Shown piece after piece: positions 15,917-25,397 of a DNA stretch of 64,000 nt (its first letter is position 1; every line of letters begins with the position of its first letter). The DNA lies in contig NZ_VWXI01000004.1 of assembly GCF_011752525.1 (NCBI RefSeq), forward strand, positions 62,001 to 126,000, in the 5' to 3' direction. This DNA is from Pantoea sp. Cy-639 (GTDB taxonomy: Bacteria; Pseudomonadota; Gammaproteobacteria; Pseudomonadales; Pseudomonadaceae). The notes below the pieces were generated by a model. The model had not been told where the DNA came from and did not search any database. It worked only from the letters and a program-made list of their open reading frames with translations. The translations under genes were made by a program, and so were the position numbers.

Positions 15917-16087
15917 TTATGAAGGGAGTTTCTCCAGGATCTTCCAGCAGGTCAGACCGAAGATGCCGAGGGTACCGATCCACATCATCAGTACGCCGAC
16001 ATTGCGCTCGCGCATGCTGAAACCGACGGTCAGCAGCATGAGGAACAGGAAAACCGGCACGAACAGTGACAGGAACGGCGATGACAT
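15917..16087 (-). CDS. Small two-helix membrane protein
   Basis: This 56-residue protein (MSSPFLSLFVPVFLFLMLL...) has two hydrophobic segments, about 5-24 and 31-50, separated by the positive loop RERN. It ends KILEKLPS. The ATG at 16087 has AAGGATC upstream. It is of unknown function. Its GTG-start neighbour ybiO-like lies 44 bp downstream on the same strand, so the two could be co-transcribed. Confidence 0.72.
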   Translation of the reverse strand: MSSPFLSLFVPVFLFLMLLTVGFSMRERNVGVLMMWIGTLGIFGLTCWKILEKLPS

Positions 16088-16254
16088 GGACAGGATCCTT
16101 CTGTTTTCGGGGGCATGTATCAAGCATAGCGGCTTGTGGGCGAAGCGGCTTGACCAGGGGCAGTTGTCAGGCGAGTCGCTTGGCAAGCCTCCACCGCGAG
16201 CCGGTATCCACGTCTGGCGGGTACAGGCTCGCGGGGGCGTCTGGCGACAGGCTG

Positions 16255-17544
16255 TCAGGGCAGGTCGCGGCTGCGGTAGAAGGCGGTGAGTACCTTGACC
16301 AGGTGTGCCAGGTCGTGGCTGCCGCACAGTTCGCGGATCGAGTGCATGGCGAAGGTCGGCAGGCCGATATCGACGGTGCGCACGCCCAGGTGGCTGGCGG
16401 CGATCGGACCGATGGTCGAGCCGCAGCCCATGTCGCTGCGCACCACGAAGCTCTGCACCGGCACTTCCTCGGCCATGCACAGGTGGCGGAAGAAGCCGGC
16501 GGTCTCGCTGTTGGTGGCGTAGCGCTGGTTGTTGTTGACCTTGATCACCGGGCCGGCGTTGAGCTTGGGCCCATGGTTGCCGTCATGCTTGTCGGCGTAG
16601 TTGGGGTGTACGCCGTGGGCGTTGTCGGCCGAAACCATCAGCGAGCGCTGGATGGTGCGCACGTAGGCATCGCCGTCCGGCAGCAGGCGCTGCAGGGTCT
16701 GCTCGAGCATCGGGCCGTCGGCGCCGCAGGCCGAGCAGGAGCCGACTTCCTCGTGGTCGTTGCACACCAGCACGCAGGTCTCGTCGCTGTCGGCGGCCAA
16801 CAAGGCCTGCAGGCCGGCATAGCACGACAGCAGGTTGTCCAGGCGCGCGGCGGCGATGAAGTCGCCGTTCAGGCCGATCAGCGCGGCGTCCTGGGTGTCG
16901 TAGAAGCTCAGCTCGTAGTCGAGCACCACGTCGGCGTTGAGTTCGTGCTCGCGGGCCAGTTGCTCGGTGAGCAGGGCGCGAAAGTCGATGCGCTCGTCGC
17001 CCGCCACCTGGGCCAGGATCGGCGGCAGTTCGTTCTGCGGGTTGATCGTCCAGCCTTCGTTGGCGGTGCGGTTGAGGTGGATCGCCAGGTTGGGGATCAC
17101 CGCGATCGGCAGCTTGAAGTCGATCAGCTGGCTTTCGACCTTGCCGTCGCGACGGAAGGTGACCCGGCCGGCCAGCGACAGGTCGCGGTCGAACCAGGGG
17201 GCGAGCAGGGCGCCGCCGTAGACTTCGACGCCCAGTTGCAGGAAGCCCTGGCGCTGTAGCTCGGGTTGCGGCTTGACCCGCAGGCACGGGCTGTCGGTGT
17301 GGGCGCCGACCATGCGGATTCCGCTCATCAGCGGCGAATGCTTGCCGAGCTTGATGGCGATGATCGAGGAGTCGTTGCGGGTCAGGTAGTAGCGACCGCC
17401 GGGCACCGTGGCCCAACTGTCGCGCTCGTCCAGGCGCTGGTAGCCGGCGGCCTCGAGGCGTTGCGCGAGGCTGGCGGTGGCGTGGAAGGGCGTCGGGGAG
17501 GCCTTGAGGAATTCGATCAGGCCGGCGTTCAGGGCATCGCGCAT
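16255..17544 (-). CDS. apeB: M18 family aminopeptidase
   Basis: This 429-residue cytoplasmic zinc peptidase matches the aspartyl aminopeptidase family in full length. Metal-ligand and active-site motifs visible are [25 protein letters not shown] and, near the end, GCGSTIGP. The family removes N-terminal acidic residues from peptides and forms large oligomers. The gene is closed on the plus-strand side by a REP palindrome and stands between the small membrane protein and rluA. Confidence 0.93.
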   Translation of the reverse strand: MRDALNAGLIEFLKASPTPFHATASLAQRLEAAGYQRLDERDSWATVPGGRYYLTRNDSSIIAIKLGKHSPLMSGIRMVGAHTDSPCLRVKPQPELQRQGFLQLGVEVYGGALLAPWFDRDLSLAGRVTFRRDGKVESQLIDFKLPIAVIPNLAIHLNRTANEGWTINPQNELPPILAQVAGDERIDFRALLTEQLAREHELNADVVLDYELSFYDTQDAALIGLNGDFIAAARLDNLLSCYAGLQALLAADSDETCVLVCNDHEEVGSCSACGADGPMLEQTLQRLLPDGDAYVRTIQRSLMVSADNAHGVHPNYADKHDGNHGPKLNAGPVIKVNNNQRYATNSETAGFFRHLCMAEEVPVQSFVVRSDMGCGSTIGPIAASHLGVRTVDIGLPTFAMHSIRELCGSHDLAHLVKVLTAFYRSRDLP

Positions 17545-17605
17545 AAGTCACTCCAGACAGCAGTGGCGCGAGTTTAGCGCAGTTGGTCGGGAATTTGTGC
17601 GGGCG

Positions 17606-17673
17606 CCATCGCCGGGCAAGCCCACGCTCACGCCGGTATCAATCTCCGTGGGCGCGGGCTTGCCCGACGATGG
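17606..17673. repeat. REP palindrome pair between apeB and rluA
   Basis: Two inverted copies of a CGCCGGGCAAGCCC-type element at about 17606-17627 and 17648-17673, imperfectly paired. They lie just after the rluA stop. Confidence 0.75.
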
Positions 17674-17683
17674 GCCTATGGCC

Positions 17684-18319
17684 TCAAAACGGTGCCGGGC
17701 ACTCGAACTTCAACCGCTGCCCGGACACCGGGTGGGTGAAGCTCAGCATCGACGCATGCAGGCACAGGCGCTCGTGGGCGGCCAGCGCCTCGGGGTTGGC
17801 GTACAGCCGGTCACCGAGCAGCGGATGGCCGATCGACAGCATGTGCACGCGCAACTGGTGCGAACGTCCGGTGATCGGCGTCAGTTCGACCCGGCAATGG
17901 TCGGCACAGCGTTCGACGATGCGCCAGAAGGTCAGCGCGTGCTTGCCCTGTTCGTGGTCCACCACGTGGCGTGGCTTGGTCGGCGGGTCGTAGCGCAGCG
18001 GCAGGTCGATGCTGCCGCTGTCCAGCTGCGGCTGGCCCCAGCACAGTGCGGTGTAGGCCTTTTCCGTCTCGCGGTCGTGGAACTGGCGCGATAGCTCGCG
18101 GTGGCTGTCGGCGTCGCGGGCCAGCAGGATGATGCCTGAGGTTTCCCAGTCCAGGCGGTGGACGATCAGGGCGTCGGGATAGCCGTTGTCCTGCAGGCGG
18201 GTGATCAGGCAGTCCTTGTTGTCCTCGGCGCGACCCGGCACCGACAGCAGCAGGGTCGGCTTGTTGATCACCAGGATGGCGGCGTCTTCGTGAAGGATCT
18301 GGATGTTCGACAGCGGCAT
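17684..18319 (-). CDS. rluA: RluA-type dual-specificity rRNA/tRNA pseudouridine synthase
   Basis: This 211-residue enzyme has the RluA catalytic motif HRLDWETSGI, with the catalytic Asp in HRLD. The C-terminal conserved LTPITGRSHQLRVHMLSIGHP follows. There is no N-terminal S4 domain, which separates RluA (219 residues in E. coli) from RluC and RluD. It makes pseudouridine at 23S U746 and tRNA U32 in E. coli. The ATG at 18319 (MPLSNIQILH) is preferred; the open frame upstream runs into a REP element. Confidence 0.9.
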   Translation of the reverse strand: MPLSNIQILHEDAAILVINKPTLLLSVPGRAEDNKDCLITRLQDNGYPDALIVHRLDWETSGIILLARDADSHRELSRQFHDRETEKAYTALCWGQPQLDSGSIDLPLRYDPPTKPRHVVDHEQGKHALTFWRIVERCADHCRVELTPITGRSHQLRVHMLSIGHPLLGDRLYANPEALAAHERLCLHASMLSFTHPVSGQRLKFECPAPF

Positions 18320-18345
18320 GTTTACAGGGTCTCTGTACAAAGCAT

Positions 18346-18410
18346 TGTGGGAGCGGGCTTGCCTCGCGACGGCCATATAGCGGCAATCGCGGGGCAAGCC
18401 CGCTCCCACA
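18346..18410. repeat. REP palindrome pair between rluA and minE
   Basis: TGTGGGAGCGGGCTTGCC at 18346-18363 is repeated inverted and perfect at 18393-18410. It follows the minE stop and probably closes the minCDE transcript. Confidence 0.85.
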
Positions 18411-18434
18411 AGGTAACCCTGAGCGACTGAGGGA

Positions 18435-18689
18435 TCAGCGCTCGGGCAGGGTGATGTTCAGCTCCAGGATCGAGCAGCTGCCCTGGTTTTCCAGTTCGAT
18501 CTGCACGTCATCGTTGCCGATATTGACGTACTTGCGAATGACTTCGACCAGCTCTTTCTGCAGGGCCGGCAGGTAGTCCGGGGTACTGCGCTGGCCGCGC
18601 TCGTGCGCCACGATGATCTGTAGACGCTCTTTCGCTACCGACGCGCTGCTCTGTTTCTGTCTGCCACGAAAGAAGTCAAAAAGGTTCAT
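18435..18689 (-). CDS. minE: Cell division topological specificity factor MinE
   Basis: This 84-residue protein has the N-terminal amphipathic membrane-targeting segment ([20 protein letters not shown]). The MinD-binding helix and the C-terminal dimer domain ([19 protein letters not shown]) follow. MinE drives MinD off the membrane and sets up the oscillation that keeps Z-rings at mid-cell. It starts 3 bases after the minD stop and is the last gene of minCDE. Confidence 0.97.
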   Translation of the reverse strand: MNLFDFFRGRQKQSSASVAKERLQIIVAHERGQRSTPDYLPALQKELVEVIRKYVNIGNDDVQIELENQGSCSILELNITLPER

Positions 18690-18692
18690 GGT

Positions 18693-19505
18693 TTATTTGC
18701 CTCCAAACAGGCGCGCGAAGAATCCTTGCTTCGGCACTTCGATGAACCGCAGCGGCTTTGGCTTGCCCAGCAGGCGGTCGACGGTGTCGCTGTAGGCCTG
18801 GCCGGCATCGCTCTGGTCGTCGAGGATGACCGGGATGCCCTGGTTGGAAGCCTTGAGCACGGCCTGGGATTCGGGAATGACACCCAGCAGTTCGACCGAG
18901 AGGATTTCCTTGACGTCTTCGACGCCCAGCATTTCGCCTTTCTCGACACGCTCGGGGTGATAGCGGGTGATCAGCAGGTGTTCCTTGATCGGGTCTTCGC
19001 CTTGCTCGGCACGACGCGACTTGCTGGACAGCAGGCCGATCATGCGGTCGGAGTCGCGGACCGACGAAACTTCGGGGTTGGTCACGACGATGGCTTCGTC
19101 GGCGAAGTACATCGCCAGGTGAGCGCCTTTCTCGATACCGGCCGGCGAGTCGCAGACGACGAAATCGAACTGCTCCTTGAGCTCCATCAGGACTTTTTCG
19201 ACGCCTTCCTTGGTCAGCGCGTCCTTGTCGCGGGTCTGGCTGGCGGCCAGCACGAACAGGTTCTCGAGGCGCTTGTCCTTGATCAGGGCCTGTTGCAGGT
19301 TGGCTTCGCCATTGACCACGTTGACGAAGTCGTACACCACGCGGCGTTCGCAGCCCATGATCAGGTCGAGGTTACGCAGGCCGACGTCGAAGTCGACGAT
19401 GACCGTCTTGTGCCCACGCAGTGCGAGGCCGGTACCGATGGCGGCGCTGGTGGTGGTCTTGCCCACTCCCCCCTTGCCGGAAGTAACCACGAGAATCTTG
19501 GCCAA
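18693..19505 (-). CDS. minD: Septum site-determining ATPase MinD
   Basis: This 270-residue protein has the deviant Walker A KGGVGKTT, Walker B VIVDFDVGLRNLD and the switch region FVVCDSPAGIEKGA. It ends in an amphipathic helix (GFFARLFGGK) that binds the membrane in the ATP form. It recruits MinC and is released by MinE. It lies 96 bp after minC, a gap larger than is usual within min operons, and 3 bases before minE. Confidence 0.97.
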   Translation of the reverse strand: MAKILVVTSGKGGVGKTTTSAAIGTGLALRGHKTVIVDFDVGLRNLDLIMGCERRVVYDFVNVVNGEANLQQALIKDKRLENLFVLAASQTRDKDALTKEGVEKVLMELKEQFDFVVCDSPAGIEKGAHLAMYFADEAIVVTNPEVSSVRDSDRMIGLLSSKSRRAEQGEDPIKEHLLITRYHPERVEKGEMLGVEDVKEILSVELLGVIPESQAVLKASNQGIPVILDDQSDAGQAYSDTVDRLLGKPKPLRFIEVPKQGFFARLFGGK

Positions 19506-19601
19506 GGTGTTTCACCCCTAAATAAACGGGACAGGCGTCCCTGCAAATACATGAAAATGGCAACAGGAAAAAGTTGCGCTAAAAATGCCGGCAAGTATCC
19601 G

Positions 19602-20348
19602 TTAAAGACGGGTGATGTTCAACACGTCGCCGGACAGGCTGACCTGCACGCCCGAGCCCCACAGCGGGTCGCGGCGCAGGTCTTCGCAGACCTTGTACTG
19701 GCCGGCGATGGAGACCATTTCCGCGGTCATCTGCAGGCAGAAGATGCGTGCCTTGGTATTGCCCTTGATTCCGGCCAGGGCACGACCGCGCATGGCGCCG
19801 TACACATGGATGTTGCCATCGGCGAGAAGTTCCGCGCCCGGGCTGACCGAGCCGGTGACCACCAGGTCGCCGCCCTGGGCGTAGATCTGCTGGCCGCCGC
19901 GCACGGTGGACGTGATGATCCGTGTAGGGCGCACCTCGGGCTCGGCAGGCACCGGCGGCGGGGCAGGCTCGGGTGGCTTCACCTCCGGTTCCGGCTCGAC
20001 CGGCCGCTCGCGGGCACCGGACGGCGGCAGTACCGGCAGGTCGATGGCGATCGCCGCGGCGATGTCCTCGATGCGGCTGGCGCGCAGCGCCAGGGTGCGC
20101 AGGCCGTGGTGGCGGCAGATGCGCATCAGCCCGGGCAGGTCGATGGCGCCCTCGTCGCTGGGCAACTTGTCCAGGGCCAGCACCAGCGGGGTGTTGCTGA
20201 AGAAGTTAGGCGCCTGCGCCACCTTGGCCGCCAGCTGGCGGTCGAGGGATTCGAGGTCGTTGCGCGCCAGTTCCAGCACGGTGATGGCAAGCATGCTGCC
20301 CTTGAGCTGGAACACGGGGGCGTTGTCGGGTGTCTGGTTGAGGCTCAT
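19602..20348 (-). CDS. minC: Septum site-determining protein MinC
   Basis: This 248-residue FtsZ inhibitor has an N-terminal domain ([18 protein letters not shown]) and a Pro/Glu-rich linker of about 35 residues. The C-terminal beta-helix domain ([20 protein letters not shown], then [20 protein letters not shown]) binds MinD. MSLNQ at 20348 is used; an in-frame ATG at 20357 would add three residues and neither has a strong ribosome site. It is the first gene of minCDE, divergent from lpxL across 109 bp. Confidence 0.95.
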   Translation of the reverse strand: MSLNQTPDNAPVFQLKGSMLAITVLELARNDLESLDRQLAAKVAQAPNFFSNTPLVLALDKLPSDEGAIDLPGLMRICRHHGLRTLALRASRIEDIAAAIAIDLPVLPPSGARERPVEPEPEVKPPEPAPPPVPAEPEVRPTRIITSTVRGGQQIYAQGGDLVVTGSVSPGAELLADGNIHVYGAMRGRALAGIKGNTKARIFCLQMTAEMVSIAGQYKVCEDLRRDPLWGSGVQVSLSGDVLNITRL

Positions 20349-20457
20349 GGTCTGCATAGACGGCTTGTTGCGAAAAAAGTGCCCTGACTTATAGCGATAA
20401 GACCGTTTGCCCGCAACCGATGTAGAATGCCCGGCCCTTGTCTTGCCGGAAGTACCC

Positions 20458-21393
20458 ATGGAACGCCCGCGTTTTCGACCCTCATTCCTTCACCCGCGAT
20501 TCTGGGGCCTGTGGTTGGGCCTGGGCTTGCTGTGGCTGGTCGTCCAGTTGCCTTATCGCGTCCTGCTCGGGCTGGGGCGTGCCCTGGGCGCGGTGATGTA
20601 CCGGGTAGCCGGCGAGCGTCGACGCATCGCCGCGCGCAACCTGGAGCTGTGTTTCCCCGAGCGTTCTGTCGACGAACGGCAACGCCTGCTCAAGGAAAAC
20701 TTCGCTTCCACCGGCATCGCCTTCTTCGAGATGGCCATGAGCTGGTGGTGGCCCAAGGCCCGCCTGGCGCGCCTGGCGCATATCGAAGGCATCGAGCACC
20801 TGCAGGCCGCCCAGCGTGAGGGCGAGGGCGCGATCCTGATGGCCGTGCACTTCACCACCCTGGAGATCGGCGCCGCGTTGCTGGGCCAGGCCCATACCAT
20901 CGACGGCATGTACCGCGAGCATGGCAACCCGGTGTTCGACTTCGTCCAGCGCCGTGGGCGCGAGCGCCACAACCTCGATTCGCTGGCGGTGGAGCGCGAC
21001 GATGTGCGCGGCATGCTCAAGCTGCTGCGCAAGGGGCGGGCGATCTGGTACGCGCCGGACCAGGACTACGGCATCAAGCAGAGCATCTTCGTGCCGCTGT
21101 TCGGCATTCCGGCAGCCACTGTCACCGCCACCAGCAAGTTCGCCCGGCTGGGCAAGGCGCGGGTGATTCCGTTCACCCAGAAGCGCCTGGAGGACGGTAG
21201 CGGCTATCGTCTGGTAGTGCACCCGCCGCTCGAGGGCTTCCCGGGTGAGACCGAAGAGGCCGATTGCCTGCGCATCAACCAGTGGGTCGAGGGTGTGTTG
21301 CGTGAGTGCCCCGAGCAATACCTGTGGGCGCACCGGCGCTTCAAGTCGCGCCCCGAGGGCGAGCCGCGGTTGTACGACAAGAAGAACAGATGA
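20458..21393 (+). CDS. lpxL: Lipid A lauroyl acyltransferase (LpxL/HtrB)
   Basis: This 311-residue inner-membrane enzyme has one N-terminal hydrophobic anchor ([18 protein letters not shown]). The acyltransferase HX4(D/E) motif appears as HFTTLE, with conserved downstream blocks [11 protein letters not shown] and [20 protein letters not shown]. It adds a secondary acyl chain to Kdo2-lipid IVA-type precursors. ATG 20458 has CCGGAAG 5 bases upstream. It is divergent from minC and followed by a REP pair and the patatin gene. Confidence 0.93.
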   Translation: MERPRFRPSFLHPRFWGLWLGLGLLWLVVQLPYRVLLGLGRALGAVMYRVAGERRRIAARNLELCFPERSVDERQRLLKENFASTGIAFFEMAMSWWWPKARLARLAHIEGIEHLQAAQREGEGAILMAVHFTTLEIGAALLGQAHTIDGMYREHGNPVFDFVQRRGRERHNLDSLAVERDDVRGMLKLLRKGRAIWYAPDQDYGIKQSIFVPLFGIPAATVTATSKFARLGKARVIPFTQKRLEDGSGYRLVVHPPLEGFPGETEEADCLRINQWVEGVLRECPEQYLWAHRRFKSRPEGEPRLYDKKNR

Positions 21394-21398
21394 CAGCA

Positions 21399-21461
21399 AT
21401 CGCGGGGCCAGCCCGCTCCCACGTAGATGCGCAGGGCGTGGGAGCGGGCTGGCCCCGCGAT
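21399..21461. repeat. REP palindrome pair after lpxL
   Basis: A perfect 25-bp inverted repeat (ATCGCGGGGCCAGCCCGCTC... at 21399-21423, copy at 21437-21461) with a 13-nt loop. It starts 5 bases after the lpxL stop. Confidence 0.88.
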
Positions 21462-21481
21462 AGGAACTTCAGGGAGGAGCA

Positions 21482-22624
21482 ATGCCCCCGACCACTGGTC
21501 TGATCCTCTCCGGCGGTGGAGCCCGCGCCGCCTATCAGGTCGGCGTGCTCGCCGGCATCGCCGAGCTGCTGCCGCCCGACGCCGCCAACCCGTTTCCGGT
21601 CATCGTCGGCACTTCTGCTGGCGCGATCAACGCGGTCAAGTTGGCCAGTGGGGCCACCCGTTTCAACGAATCTGTCCAGCAACTGACCCGCTTCTGGCAG
21701 CGCTTTCGCAGCGATCTGGTACTGCGCAGCGACTGGCCCGGGGTGATCCGCCAGGCCAGCCGCTTCGTCGGCCACAGTCTGCTGGGGCTCGGCAGCCACG
21801 TGCCGGTAGCGCTGCTCGATAGCCGCCCGTTGCGTCGTCTGCTGCACGAACACCTGGACCTCGACGGCATCGCCCACTCGCTGGCGGCCAATCAGTTGCG
21901 CGCGGTGGCGGTGACGGCCTTCGGCTACGAGTCGGGGCAGGCGGTGACCTTCTACCAGGGACGCGACACCATCGAACCCTGGCTGCGCCACCGACGGATC
22001 GGCATGCCCACGTCACTGAGCATCGACCACCTGCTGGCCAGTTCGGCAATCCCGCTGCTGTTCGCCCCGGTGCGCCTGGGCGAGGAATACTTCGGCGATG
22101 GCGCGGTGCGCCAGTCGGCGCCGATCAGCCCGGCCCTGCACCTGGGGGCCAGCCGTGTGCTGGTGGTGGGCGTCAGCGGCAACCCGCAACGCCCGGCGCC
22201 GCCGTTGCCAACCCAGCGCGTGTTCAGCGGCCAGCAGCCGAGCCTGGCGCAGATCGGCGCGCACATGCTCAACAGTACCTTCATCGACAGTCTCGAGGAC
22301 GATATCGAGCTGCTGCAGCGGCTCAACCACCTCAGCCACCTGCTGCCCAGGCACCTGGACATCCGGCGCCTGGGCCTGGCGCCGATCGAGGTGCTGGTGG
22401 TGGCGCCCAGCCAGCCGCTGGACGAAATCGCCGCCCGTCACCGGCGCGAGCTGCCGGCGGCGCTGCGTCTGTTCCTGCGCGGCCCGGGAGCGACCAAGAC
22501 CAGTGGCGCAGGGGTGCTGAGCTACCTGCTGTTCGAGGCGAGTTATTGCAGCGAGCTGATCGAGCTGGGGCGCAAGGATGCCTTGGCCAAGCAGCGCGAG
22601 CTGCGCCACTTCCTGGGGATCTGA
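21482..22624 (+). CDS. Patatin-like phospholipase
   Basis: This 380-residue protein opens with the oxyanion motif SGGGARAAYQVGVL. The nucleophile elbow is VGTSAGAINA and the catalytic Asp is in FGDGAVRQSAP. There is no signal peptide, so it is likely cytoplasmic or peripheral to the inner membrane. The C-terminal half (about 250-380) is specific to a bacterial subgroup and carries no domain I recognise. Members hydrolyse phospholipid acyl esters. It lies 88 bp after lpxL on the same strand, which suggests a link to lipid homeostasis, though a REP pair separates them. GGGAGGAGC gives a strong ribosome site. Confidence 0.88.
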   Translation: MPPTTGLILSGGGARAAYQVGVLAGIAELLPPDAANPFPVIVGTSAGAINAVKLASGATRFNESVQQLTRFWQRFRSDLVLRSDWPGVIRQASRFVGHSLLGLGSHVPVALLDSRPLRRLLHEHLDLDGIAHSLAANQLRAVAVTAFGYESGQAVTFYQGRDTIEPWLRHRRIGMPTSLSIDHLLASSAIPLLFAPVRLGEEYFGDGAVRQSAPISPALHLGASRVLVVGVSGNPQRPAPPLPTQRVFSGQQPSLAQIGAHMLNSTFIDSLEDDIELLQRLNHLSHLLPRHLDIRRLGLAPIEVLVVAPSQPLDEIAARHRRELPAALRLFLRGPGATKTSGAGVLSYLLFEASYCSELIELGRKDALAKQRELRHFLGI

Positions 22625-22641
22625 TGTGTTCGCATGGGGCT

Positions 22642-22691
22642 ATTGCCGGGCCAGTTCGCGCCCATGAGTGGAGGCGAACTGGCCCGGCAAT
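22642..22691. repeat. REP-like palindrome between convergent genes
   Basis: ATTGCCGGGCCAGTTCGC at 22642-22659 is inverted perfectly at 22674-22691. It separates the patatin gene from the MlaA-like gene and overlaps the end region of both transcripts. Confidence 0.82.
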
Positions 22692-22694
22692 CAA

Positions 22695-23510
22695 TCACTC
22701 GGCGATCTGCAGCTTGCGTGCCTGGGTATAGACGTAGCGCACCTTCTCGTATTCGAACGGCGAGTTGGTCTGGCCGTAGCGGAAGTTGGTGGTATAGCGC
22801 TTGTCCACCGCCCGTAGCACGCTGATCTCCGGATGATCGCTGGCATTGTCGGGCACATCCAGGTAGTTGATTTCCTTCTCGCCGACGTAGTCCACCACCA
22901 GCCCGGTGGTGTCGCGCAGGTTCGAGGGGCCGAGGATCGGCAGCATGATGTACGGCCCCTCCGGCACTCCGTAGAAGCCCAGGGTCTGGCCGAAGTCCTC
23001 GCTCTGCCTGGGCAGCCCCATGTGGGTCGCCGGGTCCCACAGGCCACCCACGCCGATGATGGTGTTGAACATCAGCCGCGCGGTGATTTCCGCCGAGCGC
23101 TTGGCCTTGAGCTGCAACACGCTGTTGAACAGGTTGGGGACATCGCCCAGGTTGCTGAAGAAGTTGCTCACCCCGGTACGCAGGAAGCTTGGAGTGACAT
23201 AGCGGTAGCCATCGAGCACCGGCAGGAACACCCACTCGTCGAAGCGGTAGTTGAAGTGGTAGATGCGCCGGTTCAGCGACTCCAACGGGTCGTACACGTT
23301 CAGCGCGGCCAGCGTCGAGCGTTCGAATTCGCGCTGGTCGAGGCCGGGGTTGAATTTCAGTTCGCGCAGCGGATCGATGAAACCGTCGGGCTCCGCGGCC
23401 AGGGTGCCGACAGTGTCGGCTTCGACCGCGCTGGCACGCGGCGCGATCTCCTCGGCCAGGGCGTGGCCGCTGGCGAGCAGGGCAGTGACGAGCAGCAGTC
23501 TGTTAACCAC
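22695..23510 (-). CDS. MlaA/VacJ-family protein without a lipobox
   Basis: This 271-residue protein contains a full MlaA domain (YDPLESLNRRIYHFNYRFDE, then GVSNFFSNLGDVPNLFNSVL, GLWDPATHMGLP, GFYGVPEGPYIMLPILGP). MlaA normally sits in the outer membrane as a lipoprotein and removes misplaced phospholipids with MlaBCDEF. This copy has a type I signal peptide (VNRLLLVTALLASGHALAEE) with no Cys at the cleavage site. The GTG at 23510 has CTGGAG 7 bases upstream and overlaps the stop of the alpha/beta hydrolase gene by 8 bp, so the two are coupled. It could be a paralogue with another partner. Confidence 0.86.
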   Translation of the reverse strand: MVNRLLLVTALLASGHALAEEIAPRASAVEADTVGTLAAEPDGFIDPLRELKFNPGLDQREFERSTLAALNVYDPLESLNRRIYHFNYRFDEWVFLPVLDGYRYVTPSFLRTGVSNFFSNLGDVPNLFNSVLQLKAKRSAEITARLMFNTIIGVGGLWDPATHMGLPRQSEDFGQTLGFYGVPEGPYIMLPILGPSNLRDTTGLVVDYVGEKEINYLDVPDNASDHPEISVLRAVDKRYTTNFRYGQTNSPFEYEKVRYVYTQARKLQIAE

Positions 23511-24801
23511 GGAAGAACTCCAGCATGGCGTCGCTGTTGACGCGGTAGTTGAGGTTGCCGCAATGGCCACCGTGGGGGTACAGGGTCAGGCGGTCGCCGA
23601 ACACCCGGCGCAGGAAACCGATGTCGCCGGGGCCGAGGATCACGTCGTCGGCGTTGTGCATCACGGCGATCTTCGGGTTGTCGTGCAGGTAGCCTTCCAG
23701 GGCATACAGGCTGACCTGGTCGATCAGTTGCAGCAGGCTGTTGCCGTCGGTGCGCGCGCGCCACATAGGGATCACCTGCTCGGTCAGGTAGCAGTCGAAA
23801 TCGCACTGCAGGGCCCGCTTGAAGTACGGCGTGAGGCTGGTGCCCTCGGTGATCGGCAGTTTTGGCGGAATGATCAGGCCGCGGCGGTTGATCAGGTCGG
23901 AGGTGAAGGCGATATCGGCCGCCGAGAAGCGGAACGAGGTGCCGATCAGCATGGCCATCTGTTCGTTGGACAGGTGCTCGCGGGACTTCTGGAAGTCGTA
24001 GAGCAAGGCTTCGTTGAGGTCGATGTAGCCCTTGTCCTGGAAGTAGCGGGTGAGCTTCTCCAGCATCAGTTCATAGAACGTGGTGCTCTTGTCGATGCCT
24101 TTGACCCGGGTCTGCACCATCTTGTCGAGGTTGGTGATGGAGGTGTACAGGTTCACCGGTGGATTGAGCAGCAGCACGCGCTTGAAGTTGAAGCTGCGGC
24201 GGGTCTCGTCCAGCTGGCTGACGAACGCCGCATCCAGTGCGCCGAGGCTGTAGCCGGTGAGGTAGTAGTCGCTGACCGGCAGGCGCGGGTGTTGGGCGCG
24301 TACGGCTTGCATGACCCGGTACAGGTCCTCGGCGTCGTCGCGGCTGACACCTGGGGTGGCAAAGCGCGAGGCGGCGCTCATGAAGTCCCAACTGGTGGGC
24401 GAGGACAGTTGCACCACGTGGTAGCCGGCCTGGTAGAACAGCTTCTTCAGGTATTCGTTGATGCTGCTGGAATAGGGGGCACCGGTGCCGGCGATGAGGA
24501 AGATCAGCGGTGCCTGGTGGTCCTGCCTGGCCAGGCGGTAGCGCAGCTTCTTCACCGACCAGAAGTTGTCGGGCAGGGTGAACTGGCGCTCCGGGCGCAG
24601 GTTGAGGCTGTAGTCGGCCTGGTCGATGTCGTCGTCGCTGGGCAGCGTCGGGCGCTGGTCCGGCGGCGTGGTGGCGATGGTCGCCTCGAACGGGTTGGTC
24701 AACGGATAGCCGTAGCTCGCCGCGTCGATATCCCGCGCCGAAGCGGCCACAGCCATGAGCAGGCCACCGAGCAGGGCGGCGAGGCGCAAAGATCGAAGCA
24801 T
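23503..24801 (-). CDS. Exported alpha/beta hydrolase coupled to the MlaA-like gene
   Basis: This 432-residue protein starts with a signal peptide (MLRSLRLAALLGGLLMAVAA). It carries an alpha/beta-hydrolase core: LIFLIAGTGAPYSS as oxyanion region, the nucleophile elbow GYSLGALDA, VMHNADDVIL near the acid, and YPHGGHCGN with the catalytic His near the C-terminus. Homologues are sometimes misannotated as serine/threonine kinases; I see no kinase motif. The translational overlap with a MlaA-domain protein suggests an envelope lipid role, for instance a lipase acting on outer-membrane lipids. The substrate is unknown. Confidence 0.82.
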   Translation of the reverse strand: MLRSLRLAALLGGLLMAVAASARDIDAASYGYPLTNPFEATIATTPPDQRPTLPSDDDIDQADYSLNLRPERQFTLPDNFWSVKKLRYRLARQDHQAPLIFLIAGTGAPYSSSINEYLKKLFYQAGYHVVQLSSPTSWDFMSAASRFATPGVSRDDAEDLYRVMQAVRAQHPRLPVSDYYLTGYSLGALDAAFVSQLDETRRSFNFKRVLLLNPPVNLYTSITNLDKMVQTRVKGIDKSTTFYELMLEKLTRYFQDKGYIDLNEALLYDFQKSREHLSNEQMAMLIGTSFRFSAADIAFTSDLINRRGLIIPPKLPITEGTSLTPYFKRALQCDFDCYLTEQVIPMWRARTDGNSLLQLIDQVSLYALEGYLHDNPKIAVMHNADDVILGPGDIGFLRRVFGDRLTLYPHGGHCGNLNYRVNSDAMLEFFRG

Positions 24802-25017
24802 GTAGTCCCCCAAGGAAAACGCAAGGTCGTGCAGTACGCAGGCTAGGACCATGGCAGGACGGGCAAAGTTGCCAGCCGTTCATGCCTTTGTCGCGCCAGA
24901 TGTTGCCGCGCCGGGCAACGTTTGTCTTGTGCAACATAGCTGCGAAGCGTTGATTTTGCCTTACAGCAGCCCTTGGGCGATCATGCGCGCTTTCGCTGAG
25001 CGCTATTGGAGAACCGG

Positions 25018-25374
25018 ATGTCTCGTGGGTGGGCCGTGCCATTGTTGCTGGTATTGCTGCTGTTGTTGCTGGTGGGCAGCTATGGCGTGCGCTACCAGTT
25101 GATGGAGGAGGCCAGCTGGGTCGGTGTGTGCAGCACGCAGGGGGCGCCTTGGCCGTGCGAGGTGCGTTCGCTGCTGGGACTGGCGATCCACCACCAGGTG
25201 ATGGCCTGGGCTGCCTTGGGCCTGGCACTGCTGGCCCAGTTGCTGCGAGGACCAGGCGGCAAGTGGCTGGCGGGGCTGGCGCTGGTGTGCGGGGTTCCGG
25301 CGCTGGTGTTGTACACCGCGAGCATCGCGGCGTTTGCGCTGGTATTGGCGGGGTTGCGTCTGGTCAGGTCCTGA
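25018..25374 (+). CDS. Small conserved membrane protein
   Basis: This 118-residue protein has a strong N-terminal hydrophobic stretch (AVPLLLVLLLLLLVG), a periplasmic-type loop with two Cys (GVCSTQGAPWPCEVRS) and two or three further membrane segments. The two loop cysteines could form a disulfide. ATG 25018 has TTGGAG 6 bases upstream. It is convergent with the GH17 gene, with only 23 bp between stops. Function unknown. Confidence 0.78.
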   Translation: MSRGWAVPLLLVLLLLLLVGSYGVRYQLMEEASWVGVCSTQGAPWPCEVRSLLGLAIHHQVMAWAALGLALLAQLLRGPGGKWLAGLALVCGVPALVLYTASIAAFALVLAGLRLVRS

Positions 25375-25397
25375 GCTGGCCTTGACCTGCGCTGGCG

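Noticed and set aside
15873..16480. 187-residue version of the small membrane protein
   Set aside because: The upstream part is an Arg/Pro-rich shadow of the apeB gene; ATG 16087 has a ribosome site and starts the hydrophobic protein.
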